A stretch of 27,368 nucleotides of DNA from a virus (IMGVR_UViG_3300025671_000410:1-27368); one strand, 5' to 3'; numbered from the stretch's first letter, positions 5,937-14,352 are shown. The notes: generated from the letters alone by a model not told the origin. A program made the numbers and translations.

Positions 5937-7351
5937 GCAACGACGTCTCCTTCAAGCGGGCGGATTACATCGAAGCGCTGGACCGCTGGGCGACCGTTCG
6001 CGACGTCTGCGCCGGGCAGCACCGGGTTGTCGATCGGCTCCCATACATCAACGCGCACGACAAGTCGCCAGAGAACGAAGACCGGAACCGGGCTTACCGC
6101 GAGCGGGCGGTGTTCAAGAACGCCACCGGGCACACCCGTAACGGGTTGCTTGGCCTGGCCTTCCATAAAGACCCGACACTCACGGTGTCGAAGAAGCTTG
6201 AGTACCTGCAGGACAATGCCAACGGTTCCGGCGTCAGCGTCTACCAGCATTCCCAGGGCACGCTTGAAAAGGTGCTTGAGGCCGGTCGGCATGGGCTGTA
6301 CGTCGACTATCACCAGGACGACAGCATTGGTGGGCACTCGGTGATCCTGTCCTACTGCGCTGAGGACATCATCAACTGGCGCACCGGGATGGTGAACGGG
6401 CACAGCGTGCTGACGCTGGTGGTGTTGCGTGAGTCGCCTGAGATTCCCGACGGCTTCGGTTTCAAGACGGTCGAGCAGTACCGGGAACTGGCGCTGGAGG
6501 ACGATGGTTTCGTTTGCCGGGTCTGGCGCAGGTCCGGGCCGAAAGGTGGCGGGCCGCTGGCGGTCACCGAAGAATTCAGGCCTGAAGGTGTCACTGGGCG
6601 TTTCAAAGAGATCCCGTTCACCTTTGTCGGCGCGCAGAACAATGACCCCAGCATCGACGAATCACCCCTGTACGACATCGCCATGATCAACCTGGGCCAT
6701 TACCGGAACAGCGCCGACTATGAGGACAGCGTTTTCTGGTGTGGACAGGCCCAGCCGTGGATCAGTGGCTTGGATGAGCAGTGGCGCGACTGGATGGAGA
6801 AGAACGGCGTCTATGTCGGCTCCAGGGCGCCAATGATGCTGCCGGTCGGTGGCCAGTTCGGCTACGCGCAGCCATTGCCCAACACACTAGTCAAAGAGGC
6901 CATGGCCGACAAGAACCAGATGATGATCGAGCTGGGCGCGCGGATGGTGGTGGCGTCAATTGCCACCAAGACCGCTACGGAGTCTCGTGGTGATCAGTCG
7001 GCCTCCACTTCGGTGCTGGCCGGCTGCGTGGCAAACGTAAGCGAGGCTTACACCCGGGCAATCATGTGGTGTTGTGCCTACATGGGCATCGCTGACAAGA
7101 AGGTTGCCTACCAGGTGAATCAGGAGTTCGTCGAGCTGACGGCTGATCCGCAGATGATCACCGCCTTGGTCGGCTTGTGGCAGAACGGCGGATTCGCGAA
7201 GGCTGACCTTCGGGCCTACCTGCGTAAGTTGGGCCTGATCGCGCCAGAGCGCACTGACCTGCAGATCGACGGCGAATTGCAGGAGCAGGGCGACGGCCTG
7301 GGTCTGGACAACGAGGACACACCAAATGGCGGCAAACCAAGCAATCCATGA
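5933..7351 (+). CDS. Portal protein (DUF4055 family)
   Basis: The 472-residue product matches the length and order expected of a DUF4055 portal, the ring at the head vertex through which DNA passes. Supporting features are its place directly after the large terminase with an ATGA overlap, the aromatic-rich central segment, and the helical C-terminal third ending in an acidic, glycine-rich tail. The family call is by overall resemblance, as there is no single catalytic motif. Its last 26 bases overlap the minor head protein gene. Confidence 0.88.
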   Translation: MSNDVSFKRADYIEALDRWATVRDVCAGQHRVVDRLPYINAHDKSPENEDRNRAYRERAVFKNATGHTRNGLLGLAFHKDPTLTVSKKLEYLQDNANGSGVSVYQHSQGTLEKVLEAGRHGLYVDYHQDDSIGGHSVILSYCAEDIINWRTGMVNGHSVLTLVVLRESPEIPDGFGFKTVEQYRELALEDDGFVCRVWRRSGPKGGGPLAVTEEFRPEGVTGRFKEIPFTFVGAQNNDPSIDESPLYDIAMINLGHYRNSADYEDSVFWCGQAQPWISGLDEQWRDWMEKNGVYVGSRAPMMLPVGGQFGYAQPLPNTLVKEAMADKNQMMIELGARMVVASIATKTATESRGDQSASTSVLAGCVANVSEAYTRAIMWCCAYMGIADKKVAYQVNQEFVELTADPQMITALVGLWQNGGFAKADLRAYLRKLGLIAPERTDLQIDGELQEQGDGLGLDNEDTPNGGKPSNP

Positions 7352-8414
7352 CGCCACCATCCGGCACGCCGTTTTCCTCGAAAAGCTGAAGGCGGGGGAG
7401 GTGGGCAAGTTTGCCCCCTTCCTCAAGGAGATCGATCGCTCGATCCGCGACCGGCTGACCCAGTCGGACCTGACCGAGTACAACGTCAAGCGCCTGGAAG
7501 CGCTGCTGAAGGAGGTCGACAGCCTGTTGCTGGGCATCTTCGACCGCTACAGCGCGCAACTGAACCTCGACTTGGTGGATATCGCCAACTATGAGGCCGA
7601 GTTCGAGGCGACCAGTCTTGTCAGGTCAGCACCGGTCGGCGTATCGCTCGACGTGGTTGCGCCGACAGCCGCAGCAATCCGCACCGCAGTGCTGACAAAC
7701 CCGCTCAGCGTGCGCGGCACCGGCGGCGGTAAGCTGTTGAAGGCCTTCATCAAGGGTTGGACCGGCGCCGAGCGAGAGCGTGTCACCGGCACTATTCGGC
7801 AGGGCTACTTCGAAGGGCAGACGAACTTCCAGATCATCCGCAACATTCGCGGTACCAAGGCTGCCGGGTACAAAGACGGCATCCTGGCGACCACCAACCG
7901 CAATGCCGCCACGGTCGTACATACCGCGATTCAGCATGTGTCGTCTCAGGCGCGCATGGAGGTGGCCAAGGCCAACACTGACATCGTGGAAGAAATCCAG
8001 ATGGTGGCCACGCTGGACAGCAAAACCAGTCAGCTTTGCCGCTCTATGGACAAGCGCAAGTTTCCGGTGGATTCCGGCCCAAGGCCGCCATTCCACCCGA
8101 ACTGCCGCACTACCTTCATTCTCCTGACCAAGCTCAGCGCGATGTTTGCCAAAGGTGCTACCCGGGCTTCGGTGGGTGCCAATGGCGGACAGCAGGTCAG
8201 TGCCGACCTCGACTATTACCACTGGCTTCAGCAGCAGCCAGCATCGTTTCAGGACGTGGCCATCGGCCCGGTCCGGGCCAAGCTGTTCCGTGAGGGCGGG
8301 CTGACAGTCGAGCGCTTCGCCGAGCTGCAGCTTGATCGCAACTTCGCACCGCTGACGTTGGTTCAGATGAAGAACTTAGAACCACTGGCTTTTGAGAGAG
8401 CAGGCATTTTATAG
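7326..8414 (+). CDS. Minor head protein (SPP1 gp7 / Mu gpF-like)
   Basis: The 362-residue protein carries the typical C-terminal head-morphogenesis signature: a D-x-K-T-S-x-x-C segment (C238) followed about 20 residues later by P-x-H-P-N-C-R (C260). In SPP1 and Mu relatives these proteins bind the portal and enter the procapsid in a few copies. The start overlaps the end of the portal gene, so translation is coupled. The N-terminal 150 residues are helical and less conserved. A further 90 residues after the signature are not assigned. Confidence 0.88.
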   Translation: MAANQAIHDATIRHAVFLEKLKAGEVGKFAPFLKEIDRSIRDRLTQSDLTEYNVKRLEALLKEVDSLLLGIFDRYSAQLNLDLVDIANYEAEFEATSLVRSAPVGVSLDVVAPTAAAIRTAVLTNPLSVRGTGGGKLLKAFIKGWTGAERERVTGTIRQGYFEGQTNFQIIRNIRGTKAAGYKDGILATTNRNAATVVHTAIQHVSSQARMEVAKANTDIVEEIQMVATLDSKTSQLCRSMDKRKFPVDSGPRPPFHPNCRTTFILLTKLSAMFAKGATRASVGANGGQQVSADLDYYHWLQQQPASFQDVAIGPVRAKLFREGGLTVERFAELQLDRNFAPLTLVQMKNLEPLAFERAGIL

Positions 8415-8428
8415 CCTGTTGGCGTGGC

Positions 8429-9004
8429 TCACGGAGCTCTCAAGCTAACCACTGTAAATGGATTGCCGGATGGGTCCTTTCCTTGGGAAACGATCTCATG
8501 TTGCTTTATGGACTTGATTTTGTACTCGTCCGAACTGCCAGGAACATATTGCTTGTTCATGTCAGGGAGTGAAATTCCGCTTAGTTTCTCCAGAAGTGGA
8601 ATCGGCATTTCTACATCGCCACTTTTAAAGGTCGATGGTTCGGTATGAAAGCCTGTCAGCGTAAACGTTAAGAATTCGTCGTCAGCCGTCCAAACACCTG
8701 AGCCTTTTGCGAGAACTACTGCAGAAAACGGCTTGTCGGCAGCGCTGCCTGAGAACGTGAGGGTTCCGTTCACGTTGTATCGTCCGTTACGGAAATATTC
8801 AGTGATGCCGTTGAAGGCGATAGTCCCACCCGGAACTGGGTGTTGGTAGTTGCTTTCCCAGCGCCCGAGAAAGGCTGCGTTGTGCTTTGGACCGGATTCA
8901 TAAAACGGGCCGTATATCGTCACAAGGCCCGCGAGAAGAGCAATGACTCCCGCTGCAATGACATAGCCTTTACGAGTGAAGTGTTTGATCGTTTCTAGGT
9001 TCAT
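8429..9004 (-). CDS. Membrane-anchored accessory protein, minus strand
   Basis: The 191-residue product has a single N-terminal hydrophobic segment (about residues 14-31) and then a soluble domain rich in short beta-strand-like stretches, suggesting a small exported barrel or sandwich anchored in the inner membrane. I do not recognise the family. It is read against the head operon, between the minor head protein and the scaffold gene. The ribosome binding site is weak. A perfect inverted repeat (9013-9028) sits just ahead of its start codon and may control it. Location and orientation suggest an accessory gene expressed in the lysogen. Confidence 0.5.
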   Translation of the reverse strand: MNLETIKHFTRKGYVIAAGVIALLAGLVTIYGPFYESGPKHNAAFLGRWESNYQHPVPGGTIAFNGITEYFRNGRYNVNGTLTFSGSAADKPFSAVVLAKGSGVWTADDEFLTFTLTGFHTEPSTFKSGDVEMPIPLLEKLSGISLPDMNKQYVPGSSDEYKIKSIKQHEIVSQGKDPSGNPFTVVSLRAP

Positions 9005-9012
9005 TTTGTGAG

Positions 9013-9028
9013 AACTAATCCATTAGTT
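9013..9028. promoter_or_regulatory. Palindrome upstream of the minus-strand accessory gene
   Basis: AACTAAT (9013-9019) and ATTAGTT (9022-9028) are perfect inverted repeats separated by two bases. They lie 9 to 24 bases upstream of the start codon at 9004, a position suited to a dimeric repressor operator or an RNA hairpin acting on initiation. Confidence 0.35.
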
Positions 9029-9098
9029 GTTTGGGCATATTGACATCAGTCTACCCAATTCAGTGACCGCAGCGGTAGCAAACCATCTTTCTTCCGAA

Positions 9099-9122
9099 CC
9101 TCGCATTTGCGGGGCTTTTTTT
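9099..9122 (+). terminator. Terminator directly upstream of the scaffold gene
   Basis: CCTCGC (9099-9104) pairs with GCGGGG (9109-9114) with one T-G wobble around loop ATTT. A C and seven T residues follow. The scaffold start codon is 42 bases downstream, so late transcription must pass through this hairpin or start after it. Confidence 0.7.
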
Positions 9123-9163
9123 GCCTGCAAAGCGGGCAACTCATACCCAAGGGGTGCATCAAC

Positions 9164-9892
9164 GTGGCAGAAGAAAACGAAATCGACCTGGAAAACCCGG
9201 CAATCAAGGCCGCTATCGCGACTGCCGTTGAAGCATCCGTTTCGGGTTTGAAAACCAAGAACTCGGAACTGCTGGGCAAGCTGAAGGAAACCTCCGGCAA
9301 GTTGACCCAGTTCGAAACCCAATTTGAAGGCATCGACATCGACGCCGTCAAAGGACTGCTCAGTCGAGCGGGCCAGGACGAAGAAACCAAGTTGCTAACT
9401 GAGGGCAAGGTTGACGAAGTGTTCAACAAGCGCACCGAGCGCCTGCGTGGCGAGCACGACAAGCAACTGAAGGCGCTCGCCGGCCGCGCCGAGAAGGCTG
9501 AAGCCTTCGCCGCCAAGTTCCAGGGCAAAGTCTTGGGCGACTCGGTGCGCGGCGCTGCACTGAAAGCCGGCGCACTGCCGGAAGCAACCGACGACATCAT
9601 CCTGCGCGCCAAAGGCGTGTTCTCTCTAAACGAAGAGGGCGAAGCGGTCGCTGTCGATGAGCATGGCCAGACCATCCTCGGCAAAGACGGCAAGACCCCT
9701 CTGACTCCGCTCGAATGGGCCGAGTCTCTGCGCGAAAGCGCGCCCCACCTGTGGCCAAGGGCCTCAGGGACACAAGCCCCGGGCGGGGGCGGCGGCCAGG
9801 CTGCATTCAAGCGCTCCGAAATGACCTCCGAGCAAAAGCGCGAATACCAGCGCAAGCACGGCCAAACCGCATATCTGCAATTGCCCAAGTAA
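9164..9892 (+). CDS. Capsid scaffolding protein
   Basis: The 242-residue protein is highly charged and helical, with alternating acidic and lysine-rich stretches over residues 30-160 and a glycine-rich hinge before a basic tail. This is typical of phage scaffolds that line the procapsid and leave before DNA entry. It lies directly ahead of the major capsid gene, as scaffolds do. A GTG start at 9164 is chosen because AAGGGG lies about nine bases upstream; an open frame extends back to 9107 but would cross the terminator. No protease motif is visible. Confidence 0.82.
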   Translation: MAEENEIDLENPAIKAAIATAVEASVSGLKTKNSELLGKLKETSGKLTQFETQFEGIDIDAVKGLLSRAGQDEETKLLTEGKVDEVFNKRTERLRGEHDKQLKALAGRAEKAEAFAAKFQGKVLGDSVRGAALKAGALPEATDDIILRAKGVFSLNEEGEAVAVDEHGQTILGKDGKTPLTPLEWAESLRESAPHLWPRASGTQAPGGGGGQAAFKRSEMTSEQKREYQRKHGQTAYLQLPK

Positions 9893-9904
9893 GGGGAAAT
9901 ACTC

Positions 9905-10867
9905 ATGGCGACAACCGTCAATAGCGACCTGATCATCTACAACGATGAGGCGCAAACTGCATACCTGGAGCGCGTTCAGGACAACCTGGACGTGTTCAAC
10001 GCGTCTTCCAATGGCGCGATCGTCCTCGATAACGAGCTGATCGAAGGCGACTTCCGCAAGCGCGCTTTCTACAAGATTGGCGGCTCGCTGGAACACCGCG
10101 ACGTCAACTCCACCGGGAAGGTGACCGCCAAAAAGATCGGCGCCGGTGAGGCCGTCGGTGTCAAGGCGCCGTGGAAATACGGCCCGTACCAGACCACCGA
10201 AGAGGCGTTCAAGCGTCGCGGCCGCCCGGTTGATGAGTTCTCCCAGATCATCGGTGCCGACGTTGCCGACGCGACCTTGGAAGGCTTCATCCAGTACGCC
10301 ACCGCCGCGTTGCGCGCCGCCATCGGCTCCAACGCCGGCATGGTTGTCTCGGCGAACATCGAAACCGACGGCAAGAAGACGCTGACCCGCGGCATGCGCA
10401 AATTCGGCGACAAGTTCGGTCGCATTGCGTTGTGGGTTATGCACTCCAGTGCCTACTTCGACATCGTCGACGAGGCCATCACCAACAAAATCTACGAAGA
10501 AGCCGGTGTCGTTATCTATGGTGGCCTGCCTGGCACCCTGGGCAAGCCCGTGCTGGTGACTGATACCGCGCCATCTGACGTGATCTTCGGCCTGCTGCCG
10601 AACGCCGTGGTGATCACCGAGTCCCAAGCCCCCGGCTTCCGTTCGTACAATGTGGACGACGAGGAAAACCTCGGCATCGGCTACCGCGCCGAGGGCACCG
10701 TCAACATTGACGTCCTGGGTTATAGCTGGAAGGAAACTGCCGGCGGCGCGAACCCAACCCTGGCGGCTGTCGGTTCGGCGGCCAACTGGGTCAAGCATGC
10801 CGACAGCAACAAGGTCACCGCCGGCGTGATGATCACCCTCACCACTACGCCACCAGCCGGCGGCTGA
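9905..10867 (+). CDS. Major capsid protein
   Basis: The 320-residue product lies immediately after the scaffold, with a GGGG ribosome binding site before the ATG. Its composition (many Ala, Gly, Val and Asp with few Cys) and its layout resemble the phage capsid family annotated as gp13-like, expected to adopt the HK97 fold. The family name is given from memory of general resemblance. It should be the most abundant late product and builds the icosahedral shell. Confidence 0.85.
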   Translation: MATTVNSDLIIYNDEAQTAYLERVQDNLDVFNASSNGAIVLDNELIEGDFRKRAFYKIGGSLEHRDVNSTGKVTAKKIGAGEAVGVKAPWKYGPYQTTEEAFKRRGRPVDEFSQIIGADVADATLEGFIQYATAALRAAIGSNAGMVVSANIETDGKKTLTRGMRKFGDKFGRIALWVMHSSAYFDIVDEAITNKIYEEAGVVIYGGLPGTLGKPVLVTDTAPSDVIFGLLPNAVVITESQAPGFRSYNVDDEENLGIGYRAEGTVNIDVLGYSWKETAGGANPTLAAVGSAANWVKHADSNKVTAGVMITLTTTPPAGG

Positions 10868-10913
10868 TATTCACCCCAGGAAACGGTCGGCAACGGCCGC
10901 TACGGAGATTCCC

Positions 10914-11504
10914 ATGGAACTGATTTACACGAACCAGCTTGAGGGCTTTGATCCGGAGAAGCACTACCGGACTGCGAGTCTATTTCGCGGCATTGAACGC
11001 GACGCGACGGCGGTGGTGGTCGTTGGCGAACATCCAGATATCGTCGCTGCCTATGAGGCTGCAGGCGTTGACGTGTCGGTCGTCGAGACTCCAGCACCTT
11101 CCGCAGTCAGCGTGCCAGCGGGACTACCCGATGCGCTGGCTGAGGAAATTGCCAGGTTGCGGACTGAAAATGGCGCGCTCATTCTGCTGGTTGATGGCCT
11201 GGAAGCTGGCGAAATTCAGCGACCCGAAGTTGGTGAAATCGCGTTGCGATTGTTTGGCGTGCTGGGCACCATCCACACCTCGGTTGGAGAGCTGACTACT
11301 GAGCGTGACGGCCTGCTCGTGACCGTCGACACACTGCGCGGCGAGGTTGAAGCGCTGAAGAAGGCCGCCATCACGCCGCCGGCTGATGAGGCTGGAGAAA
11401 TCGCGGCGCTGAAAGCAAAGCTCGATGACGCGAAGGTGCCGTACCGGGCCAACGCCTCGAAGGAATCCTTGGAAAAGCTCGTAGCTGATCTGCCCAATGC
11501 CTGA
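10914..11504 (+). CDS. Head-region protein with C-terminal HeH/SAP-like motif
   Basis: This 196-residue protein has a compact N-terminal segment (about residues 1-55), a Pro/Ala-rich linker, and a helical, acidic middle. It ends in a roughly 35-residue motif resembling HeH or SAP folds (L-K-A-K-L-D-x-A-x-V-P-Y, then N-A-S-K-E-x-L-E-K-L). Such motifs often occur in small phage proteins between capsid and connector genes and can bind nucleic acid. CGGAGA lies upstream of the ATG. The exact role is unknown; head decoration or head completion is possible. Confidence 0.65.
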   Translation: MELIYTNQLEGFDPEKHYRTASLFRGIERDATAVVVVGEHPDIVAAYEAAGVDVSVVETPAPSAVSVPAGLPDALAEEIARLRTENGALILLVDGLEAGEIQRPEVGEIALRLFGVLGTIHTSVGELTTERDGLLVTVDTLRGEVEALKKAAITPPADEAGEIAALKAKLDDAKVPYRANASKESLEKLVADLPNA

Positions 11505-11562
11505 TAATGCTGGCTGCCAGTGACGCGGCCGCCAATCTCAAACCATTCCAGCGAGTTGACGC

Positions 11563-12066
11563 ATGACACTCATCATCGAGGACGGCACCGGCAAGCCTGA
11601 CGCCGAAAGCTACGCGAGCGCTGAGGACTTGGCCCTGTATGCCGTGAAATTCGGCACAGTCATCCCCGCAGGCGTTCCCGAGCAGGAAGCATTGCTGCGC
11701 CGGGCCGCCTTGGCGATGGATGGCAAGACCTGGAAAGGCCGCAAGATGAGCAGCGAGCAGGCCTTGTCCTAGCCGCGCCGGGAAGTGCTGCTGGATCAGG
11801 AGATCAAGCCGAACAACTACCTGCCGGCGCGCATCCAGTACGGCCAGATGGCCCTGGCCGCCGAGATTCATCAGGACGATATCGACCCGGTGGAGAAGCG
11901 CAAGGGCGCGGTAACTCTGGAGCGTGTCGAGGGCGCGGTAACTCGCGAGTACGCGACTATTCCGAACACTAGCGGCCGACTGTTGCCGGCGGCGCCTGAT
12001 CGACCGAGCGCTACGCAGTTTGCCGATTACCTACAAAAGCGCGGGCTGTTCGCAGTGCGCGCGTAA
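11563..12066 (+). pseudogene. Head-tail connector (DnaT-like) interrupted by an in-frame TAG
   Basis: One continuous frame encodes a protein of about 167 residues resembling the small DnaT-like head-tail connector annotated in many phages of this type. It is broken by TAG at 11770-11772, codon 70. Homologous-looking sequence continues in the same frame to 12066 with no frameshift. In relatives as I recall them, the motif reads A-L-x-W-P-R at this point, so a TGG-to-TAG transition is the simplest origin. A GTG at 11785 with GGGAA just ahead could restart translation, giving two fragments. Unless suppressed, read through or complemented, loss of this protein should block head-tail joining. Confidence 0.8.
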
Positions 12067-12069
12067 TGG

Positions 12070-12082
12070 TAGCTTTGTGCCT
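12070..12082 (+). promoter_or_regulatory. Copy A of the recurrent TAGCTTTGTGCCT element
   Basis: The 13 bases match exactly a minus-strand copy near 21460, and closely two further copies at 12768 and 22171. This copy ends 19 bases before the ATG at 12102. It may be a promoter core or a regulator-binding site shared by the accessory genes. Confidence 0.45.
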
Positions 12083-12101
12083 TCATTAAGTGGAGGTAAT
12101 T

Positions 12102-12308
12102 ATGACGACGATGCTTTTTGGCAATGACACGGGTACTTGGGATGAGTTTGCAGCTTCTGCACTCAATGCTCTGATCGTTAAGGGGGACTATTCATTGGCG
12201 CAAGCCGCAGCGAAGGCCGCCGAGGCGGCTGACCAGTTGCTGCTTGAGCGTAAAGCACGAACTGATGCCGCCAATGAGTACCAGTTCGGTAAGTCTGCGT
12301 CACGCTAG
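12102..12308 (+). CDS. Small hypothetical protein
   Basis: This 68-residue, mostly helical, alanine-rich protein has no signal or membrane segment, and I do not recognise it. The start at 12102 follows a good GGAGG ribosome binding site; an in-frame ATG at 12090 would include that site. It lies between the broken connector and the head-closure gene, and copy A of the recurrent 13-base element sits 19 bases upstream. That suggests an inserted accessory gene, though a small structural role cannot be excluded. Confidence 0.6.
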   Translation: MTTMLFGNDTGTWDEFAASALNALIVKGDYSLAQAAAKAAEAADQLLLERKARTDAANEYQFGKSASR

Positions 12309-12331
12309 CCATTATTAAAATTGGAGCCACC

Positions 12332-12700
12332 ATGGCCTTTTACGATGAAATGGCCGTGATGGCTCTGGAGATGATCACAGAGTTCGGCCAGCCCGTGACC
12401 ATCCGCAAGACGGTGCCGGGCGAGTACGACCCTGAGACGGGCGGCGAAGCGCCGGGCGCAACCGTCGAGCAAACAGCCCAAGGCATCCTGCTCGACTTCA
12501 CCGGCCAAGAATTCCAGAACAACAGCCTGATCAAACAGGGCGACAAGAAGCTCAAGATCGCCGCGCAGGGTTTGGCCTGGGTCCCCGGCCTACTAGACAA
12601 AGTTGTGGCCCAGGGCCGCACCTGGTCAATCGTTCCTCCACTGAAAGAGGTCAATCCTGCCGGCACTCCGATCCTGTATGAACTGCAGGTGCGGGCATGA
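12332..12700 (+). CDS. Head-closure / head-tail joining protein
   Basis: The 122-residue product is beta-rich in its C-terminal half and lies between the connector and neck genes. The placement and the phrase G-x-x-W-x-I-V-P-P-L-K-E suit small head-closure proteins of the SPP1 gp16 type, which plug the portal after packaging. GGAG precedes the ATG. The call is from order, size and general resemblance. Confidence 0.65.
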   Translation: MAFYDEMAVMALEMITEFGQPVTIRKTVPGEYDPETGGEAPGATVEQTAQGILLDFTGQEFQNNSLIKQGDKKLKIAAQGLAWVPGLLDKVVAQGRTWSIVPPLKEVNPAGTPILYELQVRA

Positions 12701-12767
12701 GCCGCGCGTCAGGCTAGCTTCATGATTGTGGGGGGATGGATGGATGGACAAACTATTGAGCTCGTAA

Positions 12768-12780
12768 TAGCGTTGTGCCT
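12768..12780 (+). promoter_or_regulatory. Copy B of the recurrent element (TAGCGTTGTGCCT)
   Basis: It matches copies A and C at 12 of 13 bases and lies 26 bases before the start at 12807. TGGACA at 12745-12750 lies exactly 17 bases upstream of the TAGCGT hexamer, a sigma70-like spacing, although the -10 match is poor. Confidence 0.45.
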
Positions 12781-12806
12781 TAACCCTTTCGCAGTGAGCA
12801 AAGTAT

Positions 12807-13118
12807 ATGGATATGCGCGGCATTATTACTCTGGTTAGCATGGCTGCTTTCTTCTCAACTACAGCCTTTGCGGACACTGATGTAAAGAAAGAGATCATTG
12901 ATCGATGCAAGGTTCAGATGGGGAGTTACGGATCAGCAATGGTGAAGGCTTGCGTTGATCAGGATCTAAGCGCGGTAGCTGAAATCAAGCAAATTCCAGA
13001 CGAGTACAAGAAAACTGTGGCGCGTTGCATGAAGCAAATGCGCCAATACGGATTTGCCATGGTCAAAGCCTGTGCTGATCAGGATATCGAGGCCGACAAG
13101 GCACTTAAGGAGTACTGA
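12807..13118 (+). CDS. Small exported protein with a duplicated Cys-pair motif
   Basis: The 103-residue product has a cleavable signal peptide (cleavage likely after A-F-A near residue 22). Two copies of one motif follow, 40 residues apart: R-C-x2-Q-M-x2-Y-G-x-A-M-V-K-A-C-x-D-Q-D at residues 33-53 and 73-93, identical at 15 of 21 positions. Each copy holds two cysteines 15 apart, suited to periplasmic disulfides. Similar small exported proteins occur in Pseudomonas as far as I recall. It splits the head-closure and neck genes, has copy B of the shared element upstream and a terminator downstream, and so forms a complete inserted unit. A role for the lysogen is likely, but its nature is unknown. 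Confidence 0.75.
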   Translation: MDMRGIITLVSMAAFFSTTAFADTDVKKEIIDRCKVQMGSYGSAMVKACVDQDLSAVAEIKQIPDEYKKTVARCMKQMRQYGFAMVKACADQDIEADKALKEY

Positions 13119-13181
13119 ACTGTAGTCGCATGACTGCCTGATTGGCGTTCGTAGGCGTCAACCAATTATTCGTCGTTACTA

Positions 13182-13205
13182 AACCCACCATTGAGTGGGT
13201 TTTTT
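13182..13205 (+). terminator. Terminator between the exported protein and the neck gene
   Basis: AACCCAC (13182-13188) pairs with GTGGGTT (13195-13201), and the run of six T residues starts at 13200. It closes the accessory unit and lies 26 bases ahead of the neck start codon. Confidence 0.8.
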
Positions 13206-13231
13206 CATGCTTGGTTTACGAGGAGTTGATT

Positions 13232-13888
13232 GTGTCTACAAAATACGCGAATCAATCCGGCAGCTTCGCCCTGAGCCTGGCCGAGTTCGCCGCCCAAACC
13301 AGCGAAGCCATCGACGCCAGCGTGCGCGAGATCATCATCGAGGTCGGCAGCAGCCTGATTCGAATGTCTCCCGTGGGTAACCCGGAGATCTGGGCCGCAA
13401 ACGTTGCTCATCGTGAGGCGAACACCCGGGCGGCCGACGACTATGACTTCAAGGTCGCGGTCCGCAATACGATCATCAACCTCAACGAGTCGAACTTCAC
13501 CAAAGCCGGCAAATTGCGAAAGGGTGTGAAGTACGCCAAGCCCCTGACAAAGACCGAGCGCGACCAGAACTTCAACGTGAACGGCCTGGTGGCAGGAAAG
13601 GACTACGTCGGCGGCCGGTTCCGGGCGAACTGGCACATATCGCTTGGCGTGGTAGAGAGCGTCACCTTTGATGAGGTTGACCCGAGCGGCGCCGAAACCA
13701 CCGCTGCAATGGTTGCCGCGATGAGTGATTTCACCGCTGGCCAAATGGCCTACATCATCAACAACTTGCCCTACGCGATCCCGCTGGAGTTCGGCCACTC
13801 AACCCAGGCCCCCGGCGGAATGGTTAGGGTAACTGTGGCTCGCTTTCAGCAGATCGTGCTGGAGGCCATCAGGAACAACCAGGTATGA
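13232..13888 (+). CDS. Neck / tail-completion protein (HK97 gp10-like)
   Basis: This 218-residue protein lies just before the tail terminator, with which its stop overlaps (ATGA). The C-terminal region, with Y-x-I-P-L-E-F-G-H-S and then A-P-x-G-M-V-R-V-T, is a pattern I associate with HK97 gp10-like neck proteins. The GTG start at 13232 is chosen because AGGAG lies six bases upstream; the open frame reaching back to 13142 would cross the terminator. It should help connect the filled head to the tail. Confidence 0.75.
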   Translation: MSTKYANQSGSFALSLAEFAAQTSEAIDASVREIIIEVGSSLIRMSPVGNPEIWAANVAHREANTRAADDYDFKVAVRNTIINLNESNFTKAGKLRKGVKYAKPLTKTERDQNFNVNGLVAGKDYVGGRFRANWHISLGVVESVTFDEVDPSGAETTAAMVAAMSDFTAGQMAYIINNLPYAIPLEFGHSTQAPGGMVRVTVARFQQIVLEAIRNNQV

Positions 13889-14313
13889 GTCACGCACGCG
13901 CCCGTCAGGCCATCGAAACGAAGCTGGCCGCATGGGCGGCTGTGCGCCCGATAAGGGTGGCCTACCCAAATCAACCGTTCACTCCGGGTTCTTCTGAAAC
14001 CTACCTCCGAGCCTTTCAACTTCCAGCCAGCACCACCTGCCGCTATCTCGGCGGGGAGGCCTACGAGTACGCCGGTGTTTATCAGGTCAGCATCGTTTGT
14101 CCGTCCGGCCAGGCTTTGGCCACCGCCGAGACGCTTATTGACGAATTGACCCGGCTGTTCAGCGTCGACACACCTCTGACCCGTAACGGTTTCGAAGGCC
14201 TGATCACTGAGCCAGTAGATCAGGGACCAACTATCACAGAGTCGGCGACCTACACGGTCCCGGCCAGCTTCACCTATCAGGGTGTCGCAGACCAACCGCC
14301 CGCTGGGGCATAA
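13885..14313 (+). CDS. Tail terminator / tail completion protein (DUF4128-like)
   Basis: The 142-residue product sits between the neck and tail tube genes, where lambda gpU-type tail terminators lie. The early helix, the Y-L-R-A-F segment and the central strand ending in V-S-I-V-C-P-S-G resemble the DUF4128 family. It caps the tube when it reaches full length and offers the surface for head joining. The ATGA overlap couples it to the neck gene. Confidence 0.75.
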   Translation: MSHARARQAIETKLAAWAAVRPIRVAYPNQPFTPGSSETYLRAFQLPASTTCRYLGGEAYEYAGVYQVSIVCPSGQALATAETLIDELTRLFSVDTPLTRNGFEGLITEPVDQGPTITESATYTVPASFTYQGVADQPPAGA

Positions 14314-14352
14314 CCTACCGCCGCCAGGCGGGCACTCAAGAGGAAATACACC

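Noticed and set aside
7072-7079. TTGTGCCT within the portal gene
   Set aside because: The match is only eight bases, in coding sequence with no nearby start codon.
9764-10798. Minus-strand open frame of 344 codons
   Set aside because: It is antisense to the capsid gene with no credible domain.
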